Part shown: one piece after another, positions 28,401 to 35,316 of the stretch
Layout of the letters: each line of letters starts with the position of its first letter
Numbering within the stretch: position 1 is the first letter of the stretch
Assembly: GCF_014773265.1 (NCBI RefSeq)
Contig: NZ_JACWMY010000003.1
Coordinates: 62,001 to 126,000 of the forward strand
Direction of reading: 5' to 3'
DNA: 64,000 nucleotides
Origin: Mucilaginibacter pankratovii
GTDB lineage: Bacteria > Bacteroidota > Bacteroidia > Sphingobacteriales > Sphingobacteriaceae
Notes under the pieces: generated by a model
Told to the model about the DNA's origin: nothing
Seen by the model: only the letters and a program-made list of their open reading frames with translations
The model's database searches: none
Program-made: the position numbers and the translations under genes

Positions 28401-28649
28401 GTGGTAAACACCGTATTTGATTTTATAGAACCGGTAAGCGACGAGTATTTTAAGGAAAAAGTAGTGATCAGTCCGCAGGATATTGAGGATGTTACCGGGC
28501 AAATTACGACCGTTTACCAAAAGATCATGAACCACGAATTCAGCGAAGGCTGCGGCAAAAAAGAATGCGACTGGTGCCATTTTGTAAAAAGCAATTTTAA
28601 ACAGCCGGGTAACATTTTGGAGACAGTTGAAGGAGAGGAAACAGAATAA
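25479..28649 (+). CDS. UvrD/PcrA-like helicase fused to PD-(D/E)XK nuclease
   Basis: Superfamily 1 ATP-dependent DNA helicase of 1056 aa with a C-terminal nuclease, probably for double-strand break or replication repair. Walker A GPGTGKT is at 40-46, Walker B DEFQDTS near 278, GDDDQSIFKFQGA near 303, and motif VI VAITRAK near 705. The C-terminal 260 residues hold a Cas4/AddB-like core: LDCPLRFYF near 795, then the active-site D-x(n)-DYKTGR near 926 and C-x4-C-x2-C at about 1023-1031. Those four Cys may bind an iron-sulfur cluster. The ATG at 25479 is chosen; the in-frame start at 25419 adds 20 unsupported residues. The M28 gene starts 13 bases downstream of the stop. Confidence 0.92.
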   Translation: MTQPTLNKYNIKFREALAGLNPEQLAAVNKMDGPVLVVAGPGTGKTQILAARIGKILTDTDAQPNEILCLTYTDAGAVAMRKRLFEFIGPDAYRINIYTFHAFCNEIIQENLEYFGKLNLESLSDLESAMLFRELVDEFGNEHLLKRFTGDIYYDAPRLKTLFSTMKRENWSKELIVQAVQEYLDDLPNREEFIYKRANLKAGINIGDPKQKDIDKAKDTMAKLLAAVAEYENYANKMKARGRYDYDDMIIWVLKAFRENEEILRKYQERYQYILVDEFQDTSGSQNELLKFLLNYWETPNVFVVGDDDQSIFKFQGANMKNILDFAGDYVSALHTVVLKHNYRSNQHILDISKALINNNKERLTSQLRLDKNLKASHPRFDELVVEPIIQEYENSAQELVNTALQIKKLVDKGTEPGEIAVIYRNHSQVEELLTYLEAQKIAVNTKRKIDILTVPFGEKILNILRYLAMELDSPYSGDELLFEILHYDLFSIPPIEIAKASIAVSKENFATANKNEPVTSLRRYIHEMKLVAQTDLFSKQPNVEMKYLINDIDELLKSAVSVTLQQFFQDVVAKMGILKYIMQQQDKGTHMQILTSFFDFLKDESRKDPEIKLSGLIATVELMKKNNIRLELNKVIFSDNGINFLTAHGSKGLEFEHVFFIGCDKKTWDGKGRNYGFSYPDTLTSSASDDIAQKEEARRLFYVAITRAKQCLNISYAGKDAKGKDQEPSQFIGEILADTELQLQFPKVSDTDMLGFFATQFSEADKPVVELLDRNYINQLLQNYTLSVTHLSNYLDCPLRFYFQCLIRVPSGKSPSATFGQAVHWALNKAYRKLPEYGNEFMPTEDFVKEFKWYMYRNRDSFTKTDFKLRVDYGEKILPPYYELNAPNWNKVAQTERSIKNIEVGGVPIKGNLDKIEFDGKDVTVVDYKTGRVRNAKDKLLRPTNDAPNGGDYWRQAVFYKILIDNDRTNDWQVVNTVFDFIEPVSDEYFKEKVVISPQDIEDVTGQITTVYQKIMNHEFSEGCGKKECDWCHFVKSNFKQPGNILETVEGEETE

Positions 28650-28662
28650 TTAAATTGCCTGT

Positions 28663-30006
28663 ATGAAAAACGCTTTTATCCTTTTGCTTTCTTGTTTCAC
28701 GCTTTCAGCATCCGCCCAAACTGTGGTAAAACAGGATGCCACCATCAAACAAATGGTGGACGAGGTCTCCAACAAAAACATTGAGGCCATTGTGCGCAAA
28801 TTGGTAAGCTTTAAAACAAGGCATACCCTAAGCGATACTACCAGCAAAACTGAAGGTATTGGTGCTGCGCGTAACTGGATAAAAGCGGAATACGAACGAT
28901 ATGCTACAGCATCAAACGGGCGATTGAAAGTGCAGTTTGATGCCTTTGTACAGCCACAGGGCAGGCGCTTAAGCAAAAACACGCCGATGAAGAACGTGCT
29001 GGCCATTTTAAAGGGAACAGACACGGCGGATCACCGGGTTTACATCGTCTCCGGCCATTACGATTCGCGGGCTACCAAGGCTATGGATTCTACATCCTTT
29101 GCCCCCGGCGCGGTGGATGATGCATCAGGCACCGCCGTGTCGATGGAACTGGCCAGGGTGATGGCTAAACGTTCGTTCCCAGCTACCATTATATTTATGG
29201 CGGTTGTGGGCGAAGAACAGGGCCTGTACGGCTCTACCAACGTGGCTAAGCGCGCCAAAGCCGAAGGATGGCAGGTAGACGCCATGCTGAATAACGACAT
29301 CGTAGGCAACACCTACGGCATGGAAACCGGGTTAAAAGATAACCGCAGCATCCGTGTGTTTAGCGATGGCATACCAACCGCTGCTACCGAAAAAGAAATT
29401 GCCGCGCTGAAATCCCTGGGCGGCGAAAATGATAGCCAATCGCGCCAGCTAGCCCGCTACGCCAAGGAGATAGGCGAGCGCTATGTAGAACAACTGGATG
29501 TAAAGCTCATTTACCGTACCGACCGCTACCTGCGCGGCGGCGACCACCTCCCCTTTCTGGAGCAGGGTTTTACCGCCGTACGTTTTACCGAAATGAACGA
29601 GAATTTCGACCGCCAGCACCAGGATGTACGCAAAGAAAATGGTGTGGATTACGGCGATCTGCCCGATTTTGCCGACTATGATTATACGCAGAAGATCGCC
29701 CGCATGAACCTTTCTATCCTGGCAAACCTGGCATTGGCCCCCGGCCAGCCACAAAACGTAGGCGTTATCACCAGCGACCTCACCAATAAAACAAAACTAA
29801 AATGGGATGCCCCAAAAGGCAAAGCGCCGGCGGGATATTATGTACTGATGCGCGAAACCATCAGCCCCTACTGGGAAAAGAAATTTTATGTAACCGATAC
29901 CAATGCAACCATCGGCTATTCAAAGGATAACTACCTGTTTGCCGTGCAATCGGTTGATGCAGCCGGGCACGAGAGTTTGCCGGTGTATCCTAAGCCGGTA
30001 AGATAG
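28663..30006 (+). CDS. M28 family zinc aminopeptidase
   Basis: 447-aa secreted aminopeptidase. Signal peptide 1-19 (ends SASAQ). Zinc and catalytic residues are in M28 order: His132 (SGHYDSR), Asp152 (GAVDDASG), the Glu pair 184/185 (VGEEQGLYG) and Asp212 (LNNDIVG), with the last His in GGDHLPFL near 293. Residues 360-447 form a fibronectin III-like C-terminal domain (QNVGVITSDLTNKTKLKW...). It is intact and 13 bases after the helicase stop, which may reflect only packing. Substrate is not predicted. Confidence 0.93.
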   Translation: MKNAFILLLSCFTLSASAQTVVKQDATIKQMVDEVSNKNIEAIVRKLVSFKTRHTLSDTTSKTEGIGAARNWIKAEYERYATASNGRLKVQFDAFVQPQGRRLSKNTPMKNVLAILKGTDTADHRVYIVSGHYDSRATKAMDSTSFAPGAVDDASGTAVSMELARVMAKRSFPATIIFMAVVGEEQGLYGSTNVAKRAKAEGWQVDAMLNNDIVGNTYGMETGLKDNRSIRVFSDGIPTAATEKEIAALKSLGGENDSQSRQLARYAKEIGERYVEQLDVKLIYRTDRYLRGGDHLPFLEQGFTAVRFTEMNENFDRQHQDVRKENGVDYGDLPDFADYDYTQKIARMNLSILANLALAPGQPQNVGVITSDLTNKTKLKWDAPKGKAPAGYYVLMRETISPYWEKKFYVTDTNATIGYSKDNYLFAVQSVDAAGHESLPVYPKPVR

Positions 30007-30007
30007 G

Positions 30008-30094
30008 TTTTTAAGAGATTGGAGATTAGTTAAATAGAGATTAGCCCACGATAGTCGCTTCTAATCTCTAACCTCTGGTCAACTAACCTCTAAG
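30008..30094. repeat. stuttered-arm inverted repeat, copy A
   Basis: Left arm has repeats of GGAGATTAG and AGAGATTAG (30014-30054); the right arm is CTAATCTCTAACCTCT and TTAACTAACC-like sequence (30060-30094). Arms pair imperfectly. The same units appear at 63736-63880. Confidence 0.6.
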
Positions 30095-30096
30095 TA

Positions 30097-30894
30097 TTAC
30101 TTCACACTCTTTCGTTGCACAATAAAGTATCCTACTACAAACACCACCGCTGATACCGCCACCGCTACAAAAACATCTTTCGTAAATACATCTATTACAA
30201 TATCCTGCGCCGGGCCTTTTTTGTTTTTAAACATGGTGGTTAATGCTACCATAGGGTGAGCATAAGGGAAGGCATAGGAATATTCCCATCCTTTAGATGC
30301 CGCTGTAACGCCAACTATGGTAAGTATAAAGCCTACACCCATTGGTTTTATAAAATCGCTCCACAGTAAGCTCATTAAAAACTGGATGGAAAGTATACCG
30401 AGTGAGGATAGGAACAGTTTAAAGTAAACCTGCGTCAATTCCCACTCAAGGTGATAGGTGTTAAATTTCAACTCGGGTTTAAGTACGCTAAGTAAATTGC
30501 CGAAGGTGATAGTGAAAAGCACAAACAGCGTAAGGCATAAAAGTACCAGGAACACCGCGTAGGCAAACTTGGCGCCATAAACAGACCAACGCGAAATAGG
30601 TAAGCTAAATAAGGTTTTCCAGGTATCGGCCTTGTGCTCCACATTGTTTACCGAATAAGCAACAAATATGGTATACATAGGCAACAACAAAGTCCCCATT
30701 AACCCAAGTGCCACCAGTGCAAATTGCACCCAAAGCATCATGGCGGGCATGGTAATAAACTTTTCGCTTTTAAAATAAAATATCAGTAACGCCATCAGGC
30801 TTACAAAAAACGGCAGTAAAATAGCACCCCAGAAACCCGCGGTTTTGCGGCTCTTATAAAATTCCGACCGGAACGATAGTATAAATCCCTTCAT
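30097..30894 (-). CDS. ABC transporter permease
   Basis: 265-aa membrane protein with six predicted helices (about 20-38, 56-76, 100-122, 146-165, 178-198, 238-258) and a short polar N-terminus, of the ABC-2/lantibiotic-immunity-permease kind. It sits directly after the ATPase gene with only five bases between, so they form one transporter; a homodimer or pair of permease copies would be needed. Export of an antibiotic peptide or lipid is a plausible guess; nothing in the sequence shows the substrate. Confidence 0.87.
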   Translation of the reverse strand: MKGFILSFRSEFYKSRKTAGFWGAILLPFFVSLMALLIFYFKSEKFITMPAMMLWVQFALVALGLMGTLLLPMYTIFVAYSVNNVEHKADTWKTLFSLPISRWSVYGAKFAYAVFLVLLCLTLFVLFTITFGNLLSVLKPELKFNTYHLEWELTQVYFKLFLSSLGILSIQFLMSLLWSDFIKPMGVGFILTIVGVTAASKGWEYSYAFPYAHPMVALTTMFKNKKGPAQDIVIDVFTKDVFVAVAVSAVVFVVGYFIVQRKSVK

Positions 30895-30899
30895 CTGTC

Positions 30900-31799
30900 T
30901 TAGTTGCTTTTGGTTATAGCCAGGAATAAGTTCTCCAGGTCTTTATGCTGTTTGTTAATGGCAAATACCGTAATGCCGTTTTGGTTTAGCAGGGCGTTTA
31001 TTTCGCCCATTTGCTTTTTAGAGGTAAAGGGAACGGTAAGGTTCTCGTGGTTTATATCAACAACCTCGTAATTGTTGCGTTTAAGCAGGTTGGCCGCATC
31101 TACCGTATTATCGGTCTCCACATACACCTGCGGCTGGCTAATAGCCTCCAGGTCCTTCACACTGCCCTGGAATAACAGCTCGCCGTTATTAATAATACCC
31201 ACGTGCGTGGCCATCCGCTCTATCTCGGCCAGCAGGTGGCTGCTTATGAATACTGTTTTGTTATGGTCGCGGGTGAGGCGTACCAGCAGCTCGCGGATCT
31301 CGATGATGCCATTCGGGTCCAGCCCGTTGGTGGGTTCATCCAGTATCAAAAGCTTGGGGTCGCTTAGTAAAGCAAGCGCTATGCCCAGGCGTTGTTTCAT
31401 CCCCAGGGAATACTGCCCGGCTTTTTTACCTGCAGCGTTAGTGAGTTTCACAAGCGCAAGCATCTCATCAACCCGCGCATCCTTTACACCCAGCAGCATG
31501 GCGCGGTTCAACAGGTTTTCGCGGCCGCTCATGTGGGCGTATATAGCGGGCTGCTCTATCAGCGAGCCAATTTCCGACAGTATAGCTATGCGGTTGGTTT
31601 GTAGTTCTTTTTCGAAAACAAAAATGCTGCCTTCATCTGTTTGCAACAGATTAAGCAGCATTTTGATGGTGGTGGTTTTCCCGGCACCGTTTGGGCCTAA
31701 AAATCCGTATATACTTCCTTCCGGAACTTGAAGGGATAATGATTTAACAACCTGCTGGCTGCCAAAGCTGAACGATAGGCCTTCGGTACGAATTACCAT
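30900..31799 (-). CDS. ABC transporter ATP-binding protein
   Basis: 299-aa nucleotide-binding subunit with Walker A GPNGAGKTT (about 35-43), Q loop, signature SLGMKQRLG near 138 and Walker B LLILDEP near 160, D loop NGLDPNG and switch His in ISSHLL. Residues 220-299 are a C-terminal extension (QPQVYVETDNTVDAANLLK ...) of the type found in BcrA- and NatA-like exporters. Its start overlaps the small membrane gene by seven bases. Together with the permease it forms a complete exporter. Confidence 0.95.
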   Translation of the reverse strand: MVIRTEGLSFSFGSQQVVKSLSLQVPEGSIYGFLGPNGAGKTTTIKMLLNLLQTDEGSIFVFEKELQTNRIAILSEIGSLIEQPAIYAHMSGRENLLNRAMLLGVKDARVDEMLALVKLTNAAGKKAGQYSLGMKQRLGIALALLSDPKLLILDEPTNGLDPNGIIEIRELLVRLTRDHNKTVFISSHLLAEIERMATHVGIINNGELLFQGSVKDLEAISQPQVYVETDNTVDAANLLKRNNYEVVDINHENLTVPFTSKKQMGEINALLNQNGITVFAINKQHKDLENLFLAITKSN

Positions 31800-32005
31800 A
31801 CGTTTTCCTGGGCAACAGATACAACAGTTTTTACTAAACCAACTCCCTTAACAAAAAGCGATTTGGCCTGGGTAGCTGATGCATGTGCAGATGCAAATTG
31901 TTGTGTTTTTTGTTCAAACTGGTAACTAACCCCCATTACAATGGCAAATAATACTGGTGCCAATAATAAAATGAATGGATTTGAATTTGAAACTAACTTT
32001 TTCAT
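31793..32005 (-). CDS. small single-pass protein preceding the ABC exporter
   Basis: 70 aa from the ATG at 32005 (the frame continues to 32029, but the first 8 residues are not needed). One hydrophobic helix at 10-28 (FILLLAPVLFAIVMGVSYQF) then an Ala/Gln/Lys-rich polar tail ending AQENVW. The stop lies inside the ATPase gene (7-base overlap), so the three genes are coupled. A TTCCTTTG box lies at the complement of 32027-32034. No homologue recognised; it may be an accessory subunit or substrate of the exporter. Confidence 0.75.
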   Translation of the reverse strand: MKKLVSNSNPFILLLAPVLFAIVMGVSYQFEQKTQQFASAHASATQAKSLFVKGVGLVKTVVSVAQENVW

Positions 32006-32229
32006 TGTGTGTTGATTTTGATAGAACAAAGGAATACTAAATTACCCATGCGCTAAAATCAATTAGACCAACGGGCAGGAATTGTAGATGAACTGCCCTT
32101 TTAGTGATTAAACCCTGTTCATCGGTTTTTTTTGCCCGTTCGTCGAAAAACGGGGACACAGCATGTAATTAACAGGCTTATTTACTGTCAAAACGCTACT
32201 TTAGGTGCAGTGAAAACGTATATTATTTG

Positions 32230-33240
32230 ATGAAAAAAAGCTGGCAAATATTCTGGCATGTGTTTTTTTGGCTAAGCATGATCTCGTTCTTCGTGTTTAT
32301 AGCCTACAGCGGCGGCAAAACCAGCCTGCAAAGCCTTATTGTGATATTTGTGGTTTTTGGTGTGGTGAACATCGGGCTCTTCTATTTAAACTACCTGGAT
32401 TTTATTCCCCGGTTTTTAGATCAAAAGAAATACTGGCAATTTGTGGTGACGGTAATTTGTACCGTGATCATCATCGGGATTGCAAAATATGGCCTGGCCT
32501 TGCTGTTTAAGCCCATCATCCTGGTGCGGATGGGTAAAGAGATAGGTTTTTGGCAATATATCGTCAGTTCGGCCTTTACCAGCGTAGTTTTCGTGTTCCT
32601 GAGCACGATATTTAGGTTTACGGTAGATTGGTTCCTGAACGAGCGCATCCAGCGCGACCTGGAGAACCAGCGCCTCAGCGCCGAGCTGTCGTTCCTAAAA
32701 TCGCAGATCAACCCACACTTCCTGTTCAACTCGTTAAACAGCATTTATTCGCTGGCCTATCAAAAATCGGATACCACCCCCGAGGCTATCCTGAAGCTAT
32801 CCGAAATCATGCGCTACATGCTATATGAATGTAACGATAATAAGGTAGAGCTGACCAAAGAACTGCAATACCTGCAAAACTATATCGACCTGCAGAAGAT
32901 CCGTTTTGGCAACAAGGCCTTCATCAATTACGAGGTACATGGCGAGGTTACCAACCAATACATAGTGCCGTTGCTGCTGATATCATTTATAGAGAATGCC
33001 TTTAAACATGGCGTGGCTAACGACCCGGCGTCGCCCATTGTATTAAAAATAAACCTGAGCGAGAGCCACCTGTACTTTTTTGTGCAGAATAAAAAGCACA
33101 CCCATAACCGCGATGCATCGGGCGGCATCGGCCTTATCAATGTAAGGCGCCGGCTCGATTTGCTATACCCATCTAAATATAATTTAGAAATTCGCGACGA
33201 AGACGACACCTATACCGTACAATTATCCTTAGTTTTATAA
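32230..33240 (+). CDS. LytS/YehU-type sensor histidine kinase
   Basis: 336-aa membrane histidine kinase (PF06580 type). Four helices occupy residues 8-130; the phosphoacceptor motif INPHFLFNSLNS has His163 and the ATPase N box is IENAFKHG near 255, with a Gly box at GGIGLINVRRRL. The ATG at 32230 follows a TTG codon in the same frame. Two bases after its stop the response regulator begins. It is divergent from the three-gene ABC operon with about 200 bases between, so the pair may sense what the exporter handles or regulate it. Confidence 0.93.
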   Translation: MKKSWQIFWHVFFWLSMISFFVFIAYSGGKTSLQSLIVIFVVFGVVNIGLFYLNYLDFIPRFLDQKKYWQFVVTVICTVIIIGIAKYGLALLFKPIILVRMGKEIGFWQYIVSSAFTSVVFVFLSTIFRFTVDWFLNERIQRDLENQRLSAELSFLKSQINPHFLFNSLNSIYSLAYQKSDTTPEAILKLSEIMRYMLYECNDNKVELTKELQYLQNYIDLQKIRFGNKAFINYEVHGEVTNQYIVPLLLISFIENAFKHGVANDPASPIVLKINLSESHLYFFVQNKKHTHNRDASGGIGLINVRRRLDLLYPSKYNLEIRDEDDTYTVQLSLVL

Positions 33241-33242
33241 CC

Positions 33243-33968
33243 ATGATCAGATGCCTTGTAGTAGACGATGAGCCTTTGGCCCTCCACATACTGGAAGATT
33301 ATATCTCCAAAATACCTTTCCTAAAACTGGTTAAAGCCACCACCAACCCCATAGAGGCGCTGACGCTGGTGCAGGATGGCGGCATCGACCTGGTTTTTCT
33401 GGATGTGCAGATGCCCGAGCTTACCGGCATCCAGTTCCTGAAGATCTCAAACGGCAAGGCTAAAGTGATCCTCTGTACCGCTTACCCGCAATACGCGCTG
33501 GAGGGCTACGAACTGGATGTGATAGATTACCTGCTAAAACCCATCGCTTTCGACCGGTTTTTTAAATCGGTACAAAAAGCGCAAACGGTTATTGCGCCGG
33601 CGGCAAAACCCGCAGCCCCGGCAGAACCTGTAAAACAGGATGATTTTATGAGTGATTTTATCTTTGTGAAAACCGAGCATAAAATTCAAAAGGTGTACCT
33701 GCACGATATTTTGTTTATCGAAGGCCTGAAAGATTATATCTCCATTTTTACCCCTGCCGAACGTATCATCACCCTGCAGGGCATGAAAAAGATGGAAGAC
33801 GCCCTGCCCGAGAAACATTTTATGCGCGTGCACAAATCCTACATCGTATCCATCAACAAGATCGACAGCATCGAACGCAGCCGCATTTTCATCGGCGATA
33901 AAATTATACCCGTAGGCGATACCTACCGCGAAGATTTTTTTAAGATTGTTGACGGGAAGAATATTTAA
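33243..33968 (+). CDS. LytTR-family response regulator
   Basis: 241 aa. Receiver domain with Asp8/Asp9, phosphoacceptor Asp54 (LVFLDVQMPE) and Lys near 105; an Ala/Pro-rich linker at 118-130 (APAAKPAAPAEPVKQ) leads to the LytTR DNA-binding domain (140-241) with FMRVHKSYIVSINKIDSI. It forms a pair with the LytS-type kinase two bases upstream. A REP-like palindrome follows its stop. Confidence 0.94.
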   Translation: MIRCLVVDDEPLALHILEDYISKIPFLKLVKATTNPIEALTLVQDGGIDLVFLDVQMPELTGIQFLKISNGKAKVILCTAYPQYALEGYELDVIDYLLKPIAFDRFFKSVQKAQTVIAPAAKPAAPAEPVKQDDFMSDFIFVKTEHKIQKVYLHDILFIEGLKDYISIFTPAERIITLQGMKKMEDALPEKHFMRVHKSYIVSINKIDSIERSRIFIGDKIIPVGDTYREDFFKIVDGKNI

Positions 33969-33984
33969 CCCCCTCAAAAAACCA

Positions 33985-34104
33985 TGTCATCTCGAGGAAA
34001 GCGCAGCGACGAGAGATCTTGTTAGACATGCAAAGCGGATTTGCAAGGCGGGCTTTGCATGTCTAACAAGATTTCTCCCTCGCTATCGCTTGGTCGAAAT
34101 GACA
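33985..34104. repeat. REP-like long imperfect palindrome
   Basis: 120-bp element. Perfect inner stem: ATCTTGTTAGACATGCAAAG (34016-34035) with its inverse at 34053-34072, 17-base loop. Weaker outer arms carry TGTCAT and ATGACA ends (33985-33990, 34099-34104). No gene inside. Lies between the LytTR gene and the converging pfkA. Confidence 0.85.
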
Positions 34105-34117
34105 GAGTGGTAACAAT

Positions 34118-34147
34118 AGAGCCCGGTTACTTGCGCAACCGGGCTCT
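34118..34147. terminator. hairpin terminator before pfkA end
   Basis: AGAGCCCGGTT (34118-34128) pairs with AACCGGGCTCT (34137-34147), 11 bp perfect, 8-base loop, just downstream of the pfkA stop on the minus strand; the T tract is weak. Confidence 0.65.
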
Positions 34148-34169
34148 CGTGTTATAGGTAATCCTACCC

Positions 34170-35147
34170 TTATATCGATAGTATCTCTACGATCTTTAAA
34201 AAGTTGGCGTTAATTTCTACGTGGTGTTTGCAGGCATGCTCAAACGGCGTAAACGCGATCTCGTTATGTACAATGCCTATCATCTCATTGCGATGGCCAT
34301 CTCTAAGTGCTTCAACGGCTGCTACGCCTACGCGGCTTGCCAGCACCCTATCCATACACGATGGCTTACCGCCACGCTGGATGTGACCGAGGATAGATAC
34401 ACGGGTATCGTAATTTGGGAATTTTTCTTTTACCTGGCGGCCAATTTCAAATGCGCCACCCGGGTCTTCCCCTTCGGCAACCATCACAATTTTTGATGAT
34501 TTATCCTTACGGCCATTTTCCAGTCTGTCCATCAGCGCGTTAATATCGCGCTTAGTTTCGGGGATGATGATAGCCTCCGCGCCCGATGCAATGCCAGTAC
34601 GCAGGGCAATTAACCCGCTGTCGCGGCCCATTACCTCAACAATAAAAAGCCTGTCGTGCGATTCTGCCGTATCGCGGATCTTATCCACGGCATCAATTAC
34701 CGTATTAATGGCTGTATCATACCCGATGGTAAAATCAGTTCCGTAAAGGTCGTTATCAATGGTACCGGGCAAGCCAACTACCGGCATATCATATTCGCTG
34801 CCAAATATACGTGCACCGGTAAAGGTACCGTCGCCACCTATGGCAACCAGGCCTTGTATGCCGTGTTTAACCAGCTGGTCGTACGCCAAGCGGCGACCGT
34901 CGGCGGTTTTAAATTGCTCGCTGCGTGCTGTTTTCAGGATGGTACCACCACGCTGAATAATATTGGCAACAGATTTTCCGTCCATCGGAAACATCTCGCC
35001 GTTTATCATGCCTTCGTAGCCGCGGCGGATGCCCACAACTTCTATATTGTAATATTTTGCTGTACGCACAACCGCCCTAATAGCGGCGTTCATTCCCGGC
35101 GCATCGCCGCCCGAAGTAAAAAGTCCTATTTTTTTGATCTGCGTCAT
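34170..35147 (-). CDS. pfkA: 6-phosphofructokinase
   Basis: 325-aa ATP-dependent phosphofructokinase, making fructose 1,6-bisphosphate in glycolysis. GGDAPGMN is at 13-20, the ATP loop GGDGTF near 103-108, the substrate-binding GTIDND near 129-134 and GYDTA shortly after; IQRGGKPSCMDR near 268 matches the hexose-phosphate and effector part. Normal length. It converges with the LytTR gene; the nearest upstream gene on this strand lies further right and is separate. Confidence 0.98.
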   Translation of the reverse strand: MTQIKKIGLFTSGGDAPGMNAAIRAVVRTAKYYNIEVVGIRRGYEGMINGEMFPMDGKSVANIIQRGGTILKTARSEQFKTADGRRLAYDQLVKHGIQGLVAIGGDGTFTGARIFGSEYDMPVVGLPGTIDNDLYGTDFTIGYDTAINTVIDAVDKIRDTAESHDRLFIVEVMGRDSGLIALRTGIASGAEAIIIPETKRDINALMDRLENGRKDKSSKIVMVAEGEDPGGAFEIGRQVKEKFPNYDTRVSILGHIQRGGKPSCMDRVLASRVGVAAVEALRDGHRNEMIGIVHNEIAFTPFEHACKHHVEINANFLKIVEILSI

Positions 35148-35316
35148 TTGATTGGGGAACGCCCTTGTAGCTTATAATAGTGTATTTGCTTAGCTTATTA
35201 ACGGTATAAAAGGCATTACTTTATACACCGCCTCAAAAGTTCGGCGAATTTACACTTTTTTGCCGAGAATGACGGACATTAAAGCGAATGAAGCTGTAAG
35301 GAAAAATGATCGTACC

